Source of the DNA: Auxenochlorella pyrenoidosa
Taxonomy: Eukaryota > Chlorophyta > Trebouxiophyceae > Chlorellales > Chlorellaceae
NCBI GenBank assembly: GCA_001430745.1
Contig: KQ482057.1
Coordinates: 1,258,658 to 1,309,465, forward strand
Length of the DNA stretch: 50,808 bases
Reading direction: 5' to 3'
Part shown: piece after piece, positions 10,979 through 21,988 of the stretch
Numbering within the stretch: position 1 is the first letter of the stretch
How the letters are laid out: each line of letters opens with the position of its first letter
The notes under the pieces: generated by a model
Seen by the model: the letters and a program-made list of their open reading frames with translations, nothing else
What the model was told of the DNA's origin: nothing
Database searches by the model: none
Program-made: the position numbers and the translations under genes

Positions 10979-11381
10979 TTTGCCAAATTGGCGGAGCAGC
11001 GACCGACAAAGCGATCTGGGGCCAGCGTGAGGGAAGCGGCAGGGCTATTCAAGCGCCGGCGCTGCCTGCTGCCGTCCACGCCCATCGCAGCGTGCCTTGT
11101 GTCTGCTCTCCGATGTGATCGGCAGCCTGTGATTCGCCAGGTTGAGGCCCTGCATTGACATGCTTCAGCACGATACCTCTTGATAAATTTTCCATAAATT
11201 TTCCAGTTTAACGATTACAGTTTGAGCACGTGGCAGCATGCAGGCGGTGCACTAACCAGGGCATGGCAGCAGAGAAGAGGCCGGGCTTCTACAAATTCCA
11301 GTCTCCTGCAGTACCTGTCAGCTTGCTGCAGCGGCTGCTGCAAGAGGCCTACCCAGACTCCTCTGCCCAGCGCCGGCTGCC
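10979..11381. promoter_or_regulatory. Intergenic: MAPR promoter and poly(A) signal of the membrane-protein gene
   Basis: This 403-base stretch holds the MAPR promoter side and the 3' UTR of the gene that stops at 11382. An AT-rich patch at 11170-11215 precedes TTACA at 11215-11219 (TGTAA on the minus strand), 163 bases past that stop codon, a good poly(A) signal candidate. Confidence 0.45.
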
Positions 11382-12862
11382 CTACAGCCTGAGGATGCAA
11401 ACGCACCACTCCCAGGCCACCGCCAGAAGCAGCCAGGCCACCAGCGCGGTGTGCAGGCCGCCCCCCGCCAGCCGGGCATCCTCTGGCCCGCCACCCACGT
11501 CGCCAACCCCGCTGCTCCATCCCGCGTCCAGCCAGCGGGCAACCAGGTATAGTAACGCCTGCAGCCGGCCGCAGCGCTCTGCTGGCAGGCCGGCACGCCG
11601 GCGCTGGGTCTGGTGCAGGCGCCACAGGCGTGCCTCTGATGCTGCCTCGAGCAGCAGCGGCAGCAGCAGCGCCAGCGCCACGCGCAGCCACGTGAGCACG
11701 GCCGCGCACTCGTGGACGGCGCTGCGCGTGCAGGGGGCTGCCGGGGCTGCTGAAGATGCGATCACAGACCCCGACAGGGAGGCCAGCAGGCGGTGCAGCT
11801 GGCGGGTGCGGCGCTGGGCTGCGGGGTGCGCAAAGGGGGCTGCAGCGCAGATGAGGCGGGTGTGCCGCGCTGCCGCGAGCACCAGCCCCAGCTGCACTGC
11901 AAAGCTCAGCCTGCAGATCAGGCGGGGCGGATTTGGACGAGGATGATCCTTGTCCCCAAGTCCTGCGCTGTACTGCTGTTCTGGCGTTGGGGACCAGGCA
12001 GGTGCATGCTGTGCGTGCCTGCTCCCTGCCGTGCGCCTCACCCAAGCCGGGTGCGCAAGGACAGCGCGTTGGCCGCCATCTTGGGCGCCCCGCTGGCAAA
12101 CAGCAGGCGCGCCAGGTGGGCCGCCCACAGCGCCGCCTCTGCCGCCATGCCGGTGGCGGGAGCGGTGTGCGCGCCGTCAACACTGCCTCCGGCCTCGGGG
12201 GCTGCTTGGTCATCCAGCACGGCCCGCATCAGCACCCAGGTGGGGCCCAGGCTGAAGGCTAGCAGGCGAGATGCAGCGGCGGGCGCCTCGCGCCAGCGGG
12301 CGTAGCTGCCCGGAGCAGACTCGCGCCAGGCCGCGTCGACAGCGGACAGCATGATGCTGCCGGCCAGCCAGGCGGTTGTGGTTGGGCTCAGCAGATTCCA
12401 GCATCGGAAAAGGATTGCCAGGGAGAAGGCCTGGCGGGTGGGCGGTGTGCAGGGGGGAATGTGCGTGAGCCAAGAGGAGGCGGTGACGAGAGCTGACAAA
12501 GCACGGCGGTGTCCCACCACGTTGTGCACCTGCTGGTCCCGCTGCCGATCCTCTGCCCACCAGGTTGAGCCCAGGTTGGTGCCAGACCCTCCTGTGCTGG
12601 CGCTCTGCCCACAGCAGCCAGCGGGTGCGGAATGGGGCTGCTGCAGCGCCAGGAAGCTCGCCGGCAGTGGCGGCGGCACCTTGGACCAGTGCCTGTGGCC
12701 TTGTGGGCCTGTATGGCGGCCCAGAGGGCTCCAATCTAGGCATATTGGGTCGCGCAGCGATGAACGTTCAATCGCAGGCCCAGGAAGCCACTTTGAGGGC
12801 CTGCAGTGCAGGGTCGCAGCATGCAGCATGCCTGCTGTGCAGCTGCGCCAGCAGACGCACAT
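11382..12862 (-). CDS. Hypothetical multi-span membrane protein
   Basis: I do not recognise the family. Two exons, 12042-12862 and 11382-11910, join in phase (phase 2 donor, ACCCGGCTTGG then GTGAGG) to give 449 residues. Hydrophobic helices recur: SPTTTAWLAGSIMLSAVDAA, LLAFSLGPTWVLMRAVL, MAAEAALWAAHLARLLF, LSFAVQLGLVLAA, LTWLRVALALLLPLLLEA and ALVAWLLLAVAWEWCVCIL, so six or more spans are likely. Short loops are Arg-rich. The first 130 residues (12862 to about 12470) look less protein-like and could hide another intron or belong to the 5' UTR, so the true start is uncertain. The gene is divergent from the tRNA methyltransferase gene, with 133 bases between starts. Confidence 0.55.
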
Positions 12863-12995
12863 TGTTGCTCACAAGTTGTACACAGGCGCTAGCCGAGCCA
12901 CAGGCGCAGCAAGCCCCCTCGGTGGGCACCGCTTCCTCCGCTTCTTCCGCCCCAGCCAGCAGCCAACATTCAGGCGTTGATACCTAAGAGCACAC

Positions 12996-15900
12996 ATGCT
13001 GGCGACAACCGCCGGACGCTGCTGCTCCCCCGCCTGCCGCCGCCTGTGGGCCACTGCCCGCCGCCAGCGCCGCGCTGCTACCGCGGCGATGCAGCAGCAG
13101 GAGCAGCAGCCGGCAGCGCTGCACAGTGGCACCGCCGCAGGCGTTAAGGACCAGGACCGGCTGCAGCTGAATGTGGAGGGCAAGCTGGGCATCCCTCGGG
13201 AGATTTACGAGGCGGTGAGCCAGCCTGCTGTCCTCGCTGCCTCGCCACCCATGCTTCTGCACGCTGCGCCTGCCAACGACGGCAGGCCCGGGGTGCGGCG
13301 GGCGGTCCCACTCTCCTTTCCCCCTGTCTTGAGGCTGCATGCATGCTTGGGACCGCCCAGGATGCCACGGCGCGTCGCCCATGCCAAGAATCGCTTTCCT
13401 GCGTTCTGCTGGGCATGAGTTCCCAGCAGTGCGCCAGCCCACGCTGACAACGGGCGGGCACTGCCATGCCAAGTTGGAGTCCACGCCCCCTGGCTCAACA
13501 CCTCGCTGGTCACCGACACATAGCCACCAACCCGTGCTCTTGCTGCAGGCGGGGGGTGTGCGCGTGCGGCAGCATGTGAACCCGCTCAAAAAGGTAGGGA
13601 CTGAAGCGCCGCCAGGCGCACCGCCTGCGAGCGCGCTGCCTGGGCCCGAACCGTTCGCGCCGAGGCATGCCTGCAGCAACCCAGTCTGCCCAGCAGTCAA
13701 GCGCAGCGCAGCACTCGCGGACCTTGCCGCCTCCCAACCCTCATGCCCCTGCCTGCGCTTCGGCCTGACTTCCCCCGCCAGGAGCTGCAAGTCCCCACCG
13801 ACCCGCCCGCCTGGGCTGAGGCCTATGCCGACCCCGGCCGCCCGCTGGTGCTGGACATCGGCTGCGGCTACGGGCGCTTCCTGCTGGCCCTCAGGTGGGG
13901 GGCGATGCACCCTCACGGGTGAATGGTCCAGCCCCTGGCGCTTGCTGGTTGATGGCCTCAGGGCGCAGCTGCTCCGAGCACTTAAAAATTTTCACCCTCA
14001 ACCGAAGCGAGACGTTGCTCACCGGGCCTGTGGCTTGCGCCGAGGGTTGCCGCGCATCTGCAGGCAACCCGTACATGTATGGTGTCCAGCTGTCCGCCCG
14101 CTGGGAAGCGCAGCGTCGCACCTCTCCGGCTCTGCGTTGTCCAGCTGCCGGCCCTGCTGCTGCGCACCTCACCCTTCTCTGTGCCCTCCCGCTCATCCGT
14201 GCGCACCCCCCGCAGCAAGTCAATGCCGGGGCACAACATGCTGGGCCTGGAGATCCGCGCGCCCATCATCGAGCGCGCCAACAAGTGGGCGGCCAGCCTC
14301 GACCTGACCGGCACCGTGCTCTTCCTGCGGTGGGTTCGGCCCCGCCCCCCAAGCCTGGCTGCCCCTTCCTCGGGCTTCCCCTGACTTGCCTCCTCCTCTG
14401 CATGCCCTGGTCCCGCTACCCCCGCGTGCCTGGTAGCAAGAGCAGGGCCTCTCCAAGCAAGGCTCGGCCGCAGGCCCCACAAAGCGCCCGCCATGGCCCG
14501 GCTGGCCACCGCCCCTCTGACTCGGCCCCTCCCCTCACCGGCCCCCCCCCCCCCCCCCCCCCCCCTTCGCCAGCGGCAACGCCACCATCACCCTGGACCA
14601 CACCCTGGCCTCCTACCCCGCCCCCATCGACCTCGTCTGCGTGCAGTTCCCAGACCCGCACTTCAAGGCGCGGCACCGGTGAGGCGGGGCGGCAGAGGGG
14701 GTGGCGGGGGGGGGGGGGGGCGCGCGCGCCAGAGTGCCGCTCGTGTTCAGCGCTTGGGTGTGGCAGAGGCCGCCCACAGACGCAGCCCACAGCGCACTTG
14801 TTGGTGCGGCTGCCTGCGCTCGCTGTGGGCCCCCCTTTGCCCTGCACCCTGGCAGTGAGCTGAGCAGAGGCTGCGGCCTATGCTAGCCTGCTTTCAGTCG
14901 GCTGCACAAGCCCAGCCCTGCTCAGCAGCCCGCGCCCCACCCCACCCCACCCCACCCCCCCGCAGCAAGCGGCGCACCGTGCAGAAGCAGCTGGTGGAGG
15001 CCCTGAGCCGGCTGCTGGCCCCTGGGGCCCGCGTCTTCCTGCAGTCCGACGTGCTCGAGGTGTGTGTGTGTGTGTGGTGGTGGTGGGTGGNNNNNNNNNN
15101 NNNNNNNNNNNNNNNNNNNNNNNNNNNNNNNNNNNNNNNNNNNNNNNNNNNNNNNNNNNNNNNNNNNNNNNNNNNNNNNNNNNNNNNNNNNNNNNNNNNN
15201 NNNNNNNNNNNNNNNNNNNNNNNNNNNNNNNNNNNNNNNNNNNNNNNNNNNNNNNNNNNNNNNNNNNNNNNNNNNNNNNNNNNNNNNNNNNNNNNNNNNN
15301 NNNNNNNNNNNNNNNNNNNNNNNNNNNNNNNNNNNNNNNNNNNNNNNNNNNNNNNNNNNNNNNNNNNNNNNNNNNNNNNNNNNNNNNNNNNNNNNNNNNN
15401 NNNNNNNNNNNNNNNNNNNNNNNNNNNNNNNNNNNNNNNNNNNNNNNNNNNNNNNNNNNNNNNNNNNNNNNNNNNNNNNNNNNNNNNNNNNNNNNNNNNN
15501 NNNNNNNNNNNNNNNNNNNNNNNNNNNNNNNNNNNNNNNNNNNNNNNNNNNNNNNNNNNNNNNNNNNNNNNNNNNNNNNNNNNNNNNNNNNNNNNNNNNN
15601 NNNNNNNNNNNNNNNNNNNNNNNNNNNNNNNNNNNNNNNNNNNNNNNNNNNNNNNNNNNNNNNNNNNNNNNNNNNNNNNNNNNNNNNNNNNNNNNNNNNN
15701 NNNNNNNNNNNNNNNNNNNNNNTGGTCAGGGCGGGGCAGCTCGCGCTGGCAGTGGGGAAGACGAGCTGGAGCCGTGCCCAGCATGCGCACTTGTGAGGTC
15801 AGCCGTTGCATGTCAGCTTGCGGCCGCCGAGCGGCAGTGCAGCCGGCCCGACGCGCGCCCCCCTGGCCGCCCCTGCTCCGCAGGCCGCCGAGCACATGCG

Positions 15901-16447
15901 AGACACCTTTGAGCAGCACGGCGCCGCCTGGTTTGCGCCCTGCCACGAGCTGCACTCGGGGCCGACCTTCCAGGCGGCCAGCCCGCCGCGGCCACGAGCT
16001 GGCCAGCAGGGGCAGGCGGGGCAGCAGGCGGCGGCAGCAGCCGAGGCGGCAGCCGAGCAGGGGGCAGAAGGGCAGCAGGGAGAGGAGGTGCAGCAGCAGG
16101 AGCAGGAGGAGCCGCAGTGGCAGTCGCAGTGGGCGGCAGCCGGCTGGCTGCAGGACAACCCCCTGGTGAGGCGCCCTGCCGGGGTGCTTTTTCGAGCAGC
16201 ACCTGCCACGGCGCACTGCTGTCGTTGCGGCCTGCCTTTCTGCTCTCCCGGTGCAACGCCGAGCGCCCGCCCATTGCCGGCATGGGCCGTGTCTGCCCAG
16301 CAGTGCTGCATCTGCACCCCACCCACCCCCCCCACACACACATACACACACACACACCTTGCTGTGCAGGGTGTGCCCACGGAGCGCGAGGTGCTGACCA
16401 CGGCGCAGGGCCTGCCCGTCTACCGCGTCATGCTGCGCCGCCTGTGA
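12996..16447 (+). CDS. trmB: tRNA (guanine(46)-N7)-methyltransferase, TrmB type, probably organellar
   Basis: The enzyme transfers a methyl group from S-adenosylmethionine to N7 of G46 in the tRNA variable loop. There are eight exons, 12996-13214, 13549-13593, 13782-13894, 14216-14329, 14574-14678, 14966-15059, 15884-16165 and 16370-16447. They total 1050 bases, 349 residues, with all phases closed. Residues 1-35 are rich in Arg, Ala and Ser like a transit peptide. The core shows motif I LVLDIGCGYGRFLLAL (110-125), NMLGLEIRAPIIERA, GNATITLDHTL, the family signature VQFPDPHFKARHRKRR, and the end motif NPLGVPTERE followed by GLPVYR. A Gln/Ala/Glu-rich insert interrupts the last third. The N gap lies wholly in intron 6, so no coding sequence is lost. 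Bacterial-type TrmB rather than the yeast Trm8 form, plus the presequence, suggests plastid or mitochondrial action (inference). Confidence 0.92.
14541..14566 (+). repeat. Poly-C tract at a 3' splice site
   Basis: An uninterrupted C run of about 24 bases occupies the polypyrimidine tract of the fourth tRNA methyltransferase intron, immediately before CTTCGCCAG and the exon at 14574. Long C-only tracts at acceptors recur in this window (8770-8788, 33499-33510). Confidence 0.8.
15061..15722. other. Assembly gap (632 N) preceded by a TG repeat
   Basis: Bases 15091-15722 are N. The left flank (15061-15090) is a TG repeat turning into GGTGGTGG, which probably stopped the assembly. The gap is inside intron 6 of the tRNA methyltransferase gene. 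Exon phases match across it. Confidence 0.97.
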
Positions 16448-16871
16448 CTGGCCGGGCTGCTGCGGCCCGCGCCTGGCGCTCCCACACGCTGGGCGGGGCT
16501 GGGAGCGCTGATCCTGTCAAAGGTGTCCAGATGAATTTGATAATTACCATTTTGCAGCGAGTTCATGTTTCATATTTAATCTTCCCATCTTACAATTCAT
16601 TGAAAAAGGACTGACATGAGTTCGACCCACAGAGCAGGAGAATAAGTATGAGGGATAGAGGGGGCAGGGCAGAATGGAAGACATGGAACCAGTAAAATCA
16701 GATGAAACTGTCAGGGCTGTGAACGGCGTGCTTATCTGTCCTTGCCCAGCCCGCCCTCGCTGCCATTGCTCAGCCTGGCACCGCTGCTTGCTCCCTGTCA
16801 GCCAGCGCTGGCAGGAGATCTGCTGCTGCCGGAAGGCACCCCACAATACCCAAACCCCCGGGCCCGTCGCC
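16448..16871. other. Convergent intergenic region
   Basis: This stretch lies between the tRNA methyltransferase stop and the stop of the minus-strand gene at 16872. The part at 16530-16720 is clearly more AT-rich than the genes. TTACA at 16590-16594 (TGTAA on the minus strand) is the likely poly(A) signal of the minus-strand gene. No coding sequence seen. Confidence 0.45.
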
Positions 16872-17975
16872 TCACGCGGCGGCGCACCGTGGGAACGCGG
16901 CAGCGAGGCGCGAGACGAAGCGCAGCGCCACTCGGCCGCAGCGCTGGTCAAAGCAGGGGCCGTGGTCGGTGCCCCAGTGGTGCGCCAGCAGGTGGCAGGC
17001 GGCCAGGAACCAGGCCTCTGCCCGGTGGCGGTCAAAACGTCGGTCAACCTCAGGGCCGGCGGGGTCAGGGCCGCCACCGTTGAGCGCGGGAGGGGCAGAG
17101 GTCGAGGCTTGGGAGGCAGCCCTGGCAACTGGCGCGCTGGGGCTGGCTTCGGTGGCGGGCAGCAGGGCGCGGTCGCGGGCGGCGTTGAACCACAGCATGC
17201 CCTCGCAGTCAACAAAGCCCCAAGCCTCGTCTGCAGGGGGCGGGGCAGACAAGCAGGGAGCGGCAGGCGTTGCAGTCTGTGCATGCGCATGCAGCACATC
17301 CAAGTTGTGCGCGCCACCAGAAGTGCTGCGCACAGCCCTGCCCATGAGCCCAGCCCCCGGCGCCAGCCCTGCCCGGCGCGCAGCACCCACCAGAGGGGTC
17401 ATAGAAGAGGCGGAAGCGGGGGCTGGCCTTGCCCCTCAGGAAGACCTCCCGCCCCAGCCGGCCCAGCAGGGCGCTCAGGTCGGCCAGCTCCACCTCCTGC
17501 GGTGGGGATGGGTGTGTGGGGTGTGAGTGTGTGTGGTGCGTGTGTTGCAAGGGGGAGGCGGTTATCAACAGAAGGCAGCCGTTGCAGCCCTGCCTGTGGA
17601 AGCAGGAAGCCCGCAAGACTTATGGGGCAGGGCACGCTGGCGCCGAGCAGGCAAGGCCGGCCGGGGGCGGGCTACCGGATGCAGAGCAAACCGCCCTTCC
17701 CGCCAGCCTGGTCATGTCCGCCTTTTGACCGTCGATCCCTGGCCCCCTCCCCTGCTCACATGCGCCGACAGGTCGTAGTGGAGGTAGTCCACCGCTAGCA
17801 CCTCCTGGCCCCCCACCAGCAGCCCGCTCTGCACCAGGTTGGCCCGGGGCGGCCGGCAGCAGCGGCGGGCATCCCCGCCGCCGCTGCAGCAGCTGTCCTT
17901 CTCCCCTGCCTCGCAGAGCCGCGCCCAGTGGGTGCTGTGGCCCCCCAGCAGGGCGCCCCAGGCGGCGGTGTCGAC
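16872..17975 (-). CDS. C-terminal exons of an unrecognised protein, possibly sacsin/GHKL-ATPase related; 5' end unresolved
   Basis: Three exons are well supported and in phase: about 17760-17975, 17391-17496 and 16872-17230. The encoded segments include LLGGHSTHWARL, VQSGLLVGGQEVLAVDYLHY, LGREVFLRGKASPRFRLFYD and WGFVDCEGMLWFNAARD. The end is AEAWFLAACHLLAHHWGTDH, which recalls the conserved histidine block near the C-terminus of sacsin-like and HSP90-like ATPase proteins of plants and fungi. That resemblance is weak. Reading upstream in the same frame, a TAA occurs at about 17999-18001. The only strong donor-like sequence (GTAAGG) overlaps that stop but leaves no room for an intron before the next codons. 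Either the first exon starts near 17975 after an atypical acceptor, or the 5' part is broken and this is a gene remnant. The gene is convergent with the tRNA methyltransferase gene. Confidence 0.45.
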
Positions 17976-19174
17976 CTCCGTCCGCGTGAGCAGGCCTTAC
18001 GACGCGTGGCCGCTGCCGCCGGCGGCCTCATCCTCGGAGCCCTCCTCGCTGCGAGCTGTAAGCGTCCTCATCTTCACGGCTGCTGCCTCCCGGCCGCGCC
18101 CCAGCACGCTGTGCCTTGCCTTTTGCTCCGGCGGCTACGCCGCCCTGCTCTCGGCCAGGCTCGCGCCGCAGTGCTTGGCGCACCGCGAGCACGCACCCAC
18201 CGCCCACCACAGCCAGCAGCGCAGCTCTTGGGTCGCTCAGCTGCTCTGGCAGCTGCAGCCCCAGGCCGCCCTTGTCGTGCTGCCTGGCAGCAGGGCGGCC
18301 ATCGTGTTCCACCTGAGAATCGTGTGCCATCCGGTGCTGGGCCATCTCAGCAAGAGAGCAAGAACGGGCAGCAGAGACGCAGAGCAAACAACGGCTGAGA
18401 GCAGGGCATGGCCGCTCCAAGAGAAGTTGCAGACGACAGGGTGGAACTGCCCTTTCGTCTCCCGCCTGCTCTTTCCATTGCAGAATAACCACAGAGTTCA
18501 TTGGCATCAATTTGTTTTCCATTCCACTGCATGCTGCTGTAAGCAAATCAGAGCATCAGCCTCTATCAGATTGGACTCCTAGCTGTGCGCTGAATACTCA
18601 ACACCACCCCACTTTGAGGTGTCCTCGTCGCGGACTTCGGCCCCCGACACAGCACGCCTGCTATGCGTCAAAGATTCTTGCTTGCATTTGGGGGCCATAC
18701 CTTCAAATGGCTTTGAAATGAAGGTTTGGGAAAGCGATAGCCTCACAGTTGGCAGCGGTGCAAGGTTGTCGATTGTGCAGCGCACGCACAGCCCAAGCCC
18801 GCCTCACCAGCCATTGTTACCAGCGTCTACGCTGAAGCGTAGATGACCAATCAAGCGCTCTCTGACCGTGCAAGCCAGCTCCTTAACCTCCTGGGAAACG
18901 AGCAGCAGGCGATCAAGGTGGGCTACGTCGCTGAGGGGTGCCTGCTGGGCTCCCGCCGCACACAGCGCGTCGCATGCGCAAGGTTCCTCTCCCACTTTCC
19001 CCCCTGTGGCTGGACGAGGGCCACATATTTACAAAGCATGCGATAGTTATATACATTCTTGTGTGCTGAAGGGTGACAAAGTGGCTGCGACCTAGCACGC
19101 AGGAAATTGTCGCAGTGCCTCTCTGTACAATGCCAGTGGCACCTGCATGGGGCTGCCCCAGGCTGCTCTCAGGG
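17976..19174. other. Poorly resolved region, no confident gene
   Basis: A minus-strand frame open from 18546 to 18028 contains AALLAVVGGGCVLAVRQAL but no matching splice partners, so I do not call it. Bases 18440-18860 drop in GC and look intergenic. TTACA at 19029-19033 (TGTAA on the minus strand) is a probable poly(A) signal for the RING-CH gene, which stops at 19175. Confidence 0.35.
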
Positions 19175-20806
19175 CTAGATAGGACGGCCAAAGTTGCCAA
19201 ACCTGGCAATCAGGAGCGGCACGACGAGCAGGGAGGCCCACGGGGCCAGGGCCACGGCCCACGGGGGCAGCGCTGTCTCCTCCGCCTGCGCATGCTGCCG
19301 TTGCTGCGGGCGTGCAACAGCGATGCGCACGCCCTCGCTGGCAGGCACAGGTGCGGCCTCGCTGGGGGCCGCGGGCGGGGCGGGTTGTGCCTGGATTGCC
19401 GGCAGGGCGTGTGATGGTGCAGGCGCCACAGCGGCCTCAGCCTGGGCAGGGTCCGCCTGCACCTGCTGCTGCTCCTCCCGCCTCCTGGACAGCGGGACCA
19501 TCAAGACAAACGCGATGGCGGCCACAGTCGCAAAGACAGCTGAGAAGGCCTCGCACACGGTTGCCACAAACTCCAGCCTCTGATGGTGCTGCTGCCCGCG
19601 GGGTTGGCCTTGCTCTGCGGGGGTCACAAACGGGGCAAGGGAGAACAGTGAAAGATTGAAGAGCTCGCATGAGTGCAAGCACAGCGGCAGGTGAGCCACA
19701 TATACAGGAGAGCAGACACGAGAGGCTTGAACATGTCAACTGAGACGAGGCAGCACGCTGCCCCTTGCTCGCAAGGCGCAAGGTTCTCTCAACAGCAGAG
19801 CAGCAACGTGGAAGAGAAAGAGCAGGACAGAGGTTGAGCAAAACAAGCTTGCTTGCCTGCCATGGTTGGCGCGCTGACACCCTCTCAAACCTGCGCACGT
19901 GGGAGGAGACGTAGCACAAGTTGTGCTGCTCGCCGCAGGATGAGCAGGGAGGCAAGGCAGAGAAAGAAAGGCCGTCATTCGAGTGCCTGATGGGCTCCCA
20001 CAGCATGACGCAGCGCCAGGTGCCCACCGCTCTCACTTCTGTATCTAGCAGCTCTTGGTGGCTGCTCGCTTGTCAGTGAACTTTGCAACAGTCAATATCT
20101 CGACATCTGTGCAGACATACAGGCATGTTTGCGCACTGGCAAGGCAAGGGGACGAGGTGCTGCCCCCTGCTCACAGCTGCCTGCCCGGCTTGCCAGTGGC
20201 CATCAGCACCTTTGCTGCAGCCCAGGCCACCTTGACGGCTCCGACTGTATCCATGTCTAGCCGCTGCTGCTGCCGCCGCTGCCGATCCTGCCAGCGCTGC
20301 CGCGCGTTGCGCTCACGCTGCCGGCGCCGCTGCTCTGCCCAGCGCTGTCGCGCTCTGCGGTCACGCTCAAGCGCCAGCTCGCGTTTCTCCCACCTCTCCC
20401 AGGCATCTGGTGCGTCCTGGAACAGCCGCACTCCTTGCCACACCCCGGCAGCCAGCAGGCCTGCCGGCAGGGCCAGCATGAGCACCCTCCAGGCTGCCTG
20501 CGCCCCGCCGGCCAGCACCTCCGTGATGCCAGGAGTGGACCGGAAGCGCGCCCTGCAGATCTCGCAGTGAGTTCATGCAGGGGGGCCCTCCTGCCACTGT
20601 GCAAGGCAGCCGGCGTGCACGTGCCGCATGGAGCCGGTGCAGCGGCAGGGCGCGAGCAGGCGGCCGCCTGGGCTCCTTTCGGCTCCGCCCCAGCAGATGC
20701 GGCAGGTGGGCCGAGCTGCGGCTGCATTTGCGCGGGGGCCAGGGGCGCATGTGCGGTCAGGAGCTGTTGTGGGCTGTTCACAGTGCAGCTGCAGGCTAGC
20801 TTTCAT
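19175..20806 (-). CDS. RING-CH (MARCH-type) membrane E3 ligase-like gene with in-frame TGA
   Basis: Exon 1 (20175-20806) encodes a RING-CH zinc finger with ligands C35, C38, C54, C56, H64, C67, C81 and C84 (C-x2-C-x15-C-x-C-x7-H-x2-C-x13-C-x2-C): [28 protein letters not shown] and HCEICRARF. Codon 78 (bases 20573-20575) is TGA, between the sixth and seventh ligands, yet the same frame stays open for 133 more codons. These include a membrane helix ([19 protein letters not shown]) and a basic coiled stretch ([20 protein letters not shown]). The exon ends at a good GTGAGC donor. The last exon (19175-19614) adds two more helices ([17 protein letters not shown] and [18 protein letters not shown]) split by a Pro/Ala linker. 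One or two middle exons near 19870-20031 ([14 protein letters not shown]) are uncertain. MARCH proteins ubiquitinate membrane proteins. With the TGA, this copy is either a pseudogene, a read-through gene or a sequence error. Confidence 0.62.
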
Positions 20807-21988
20807 GTGTTTGGCAAGTGCAAGTTAGGGACTGAGAGGGGTGCTGCCCTGGCAACCTTGGGGCCAACCGGTGCGGGACCGCTCACCTGCTGGCATGGCT
20901 GTGGTGTGCCAGTTAGCAGTATGCGCCGGCAGCGGCTGTTCAGAGAGCAGGGCAAGCACGCCCGGCCTTTGTGCTGCTTAGCAACCTCTCTACTCTCCGC
21001 AGAAGGAAGCAAGGGAGGAGGAGGCTTTGGGGCGCCTGCTGGCTCGGCTAGGGCAAGAGCGACCTCAGCTGCAAGGGAGCGAGTGGTCGCGAAACAGCAG
21101 GGTAGAACGGCACCAACAGAGGGGAGCTTCATCCACTCCCTCCAGGAAAGGGCTGTCTCCAGCAGGGGGTGCCGCTGCACCAACGCTCAGCGTGCCCGCT
21201 CGGCTCCCGCCTCTATCCATTCACCATTGGAAATTGGCGTATGTCCTCGTTTTTCCGAGTCACACTCTGCATCCAAAACCTTGTAGCAGCAAATCATAAC
21301 AGCAAATCATAAGAGGCATACGATTATGCACAGAATCCAAACATACAAGGATAGGTCGGGAGTTGAGGGTGCAGCAGTCAAAGTGAGCAAGCACCAAGCC
21401 TGCCTCATCAGCTGGACGGAGGCAAGCAGGCAGCACGCTGCCCAGGCCAGGGCAGTGGGCCGTCATTGGATCCCATTCAAAGTCCATCACAGGCAGAAGG
21501 GCATGCACAACTAGGTCTGAGGGGGGTAGGGGAGCAATGGCACCTCGCGCAAGGGTTGCAAGTGCGGCATGGGCGAGAAATGCCCCCAGCAGGCAGCGTG
21601 CGAAATTTGCAGCCCGGCGATGCATGCACTTCTGCCAGGGCCAGTTGGAAAGCCAGCGCTGCAGCGGGGTGGCTCCCGACAATCAGTTGGTGCTCGACGG
21701 TATCGCAGCGCAACCGCAAGCAGAGCCCTCGCTCTGCTAACCCTCGCAGCCTCACTGGGGCCCAGTTCTGCGGTTACATGCAGTGGCAGCCAGCCCCGGT
21801 CGCCAGTTGATATCCTAGCTACTGTACTGGCCTGCAAAGCTGTACATGCAACAGCACAGCAGTGCCAATCGCAAGGGCATGCGCAGCGTGCTTGCCAGCG
21901 GCGGTGGGCTGGCATGCGAGCCACCAGGCTTATTTGCACAGCATTTTGCGTTCTTTCGGACTTCCACTCGATCTTGCCAGAATCGAGG
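20807..21988. other. Divergent intergenic region, one doubtful small ORF
   Basis: This holds the promoters of the RING-CH gene (minus) and the F-box gene (plus). A minus-strand frame at 21260-21682 (140 codons) contains a signal-like start (FARCLLGAFLAHAALATLARG shortened here to its hydrophobic core, LLGAFLAHAALATLA) and VVHALLPVMDFEWDP. It has mixed codon bias and I could not tie it to any family or splice partner. A duplicated GCAAATCATAA motif occurs at 21289-21299 and 21302-21312. Confidence 0.3.

Noticed and set aside
14880..16357. Open frames running through the N gap near 15.1-15.7 kb
   Set aside because: They are artefacts of unknown bases. The real exons stop at 15059 and resume at 15884.
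18590..18860. Possible tRNA or small RNA gene in the AT-richer intergenic stretch
   Set aside because: No cloverleaf, box A/B pair or known small-RNA motif could be recognised by eye.
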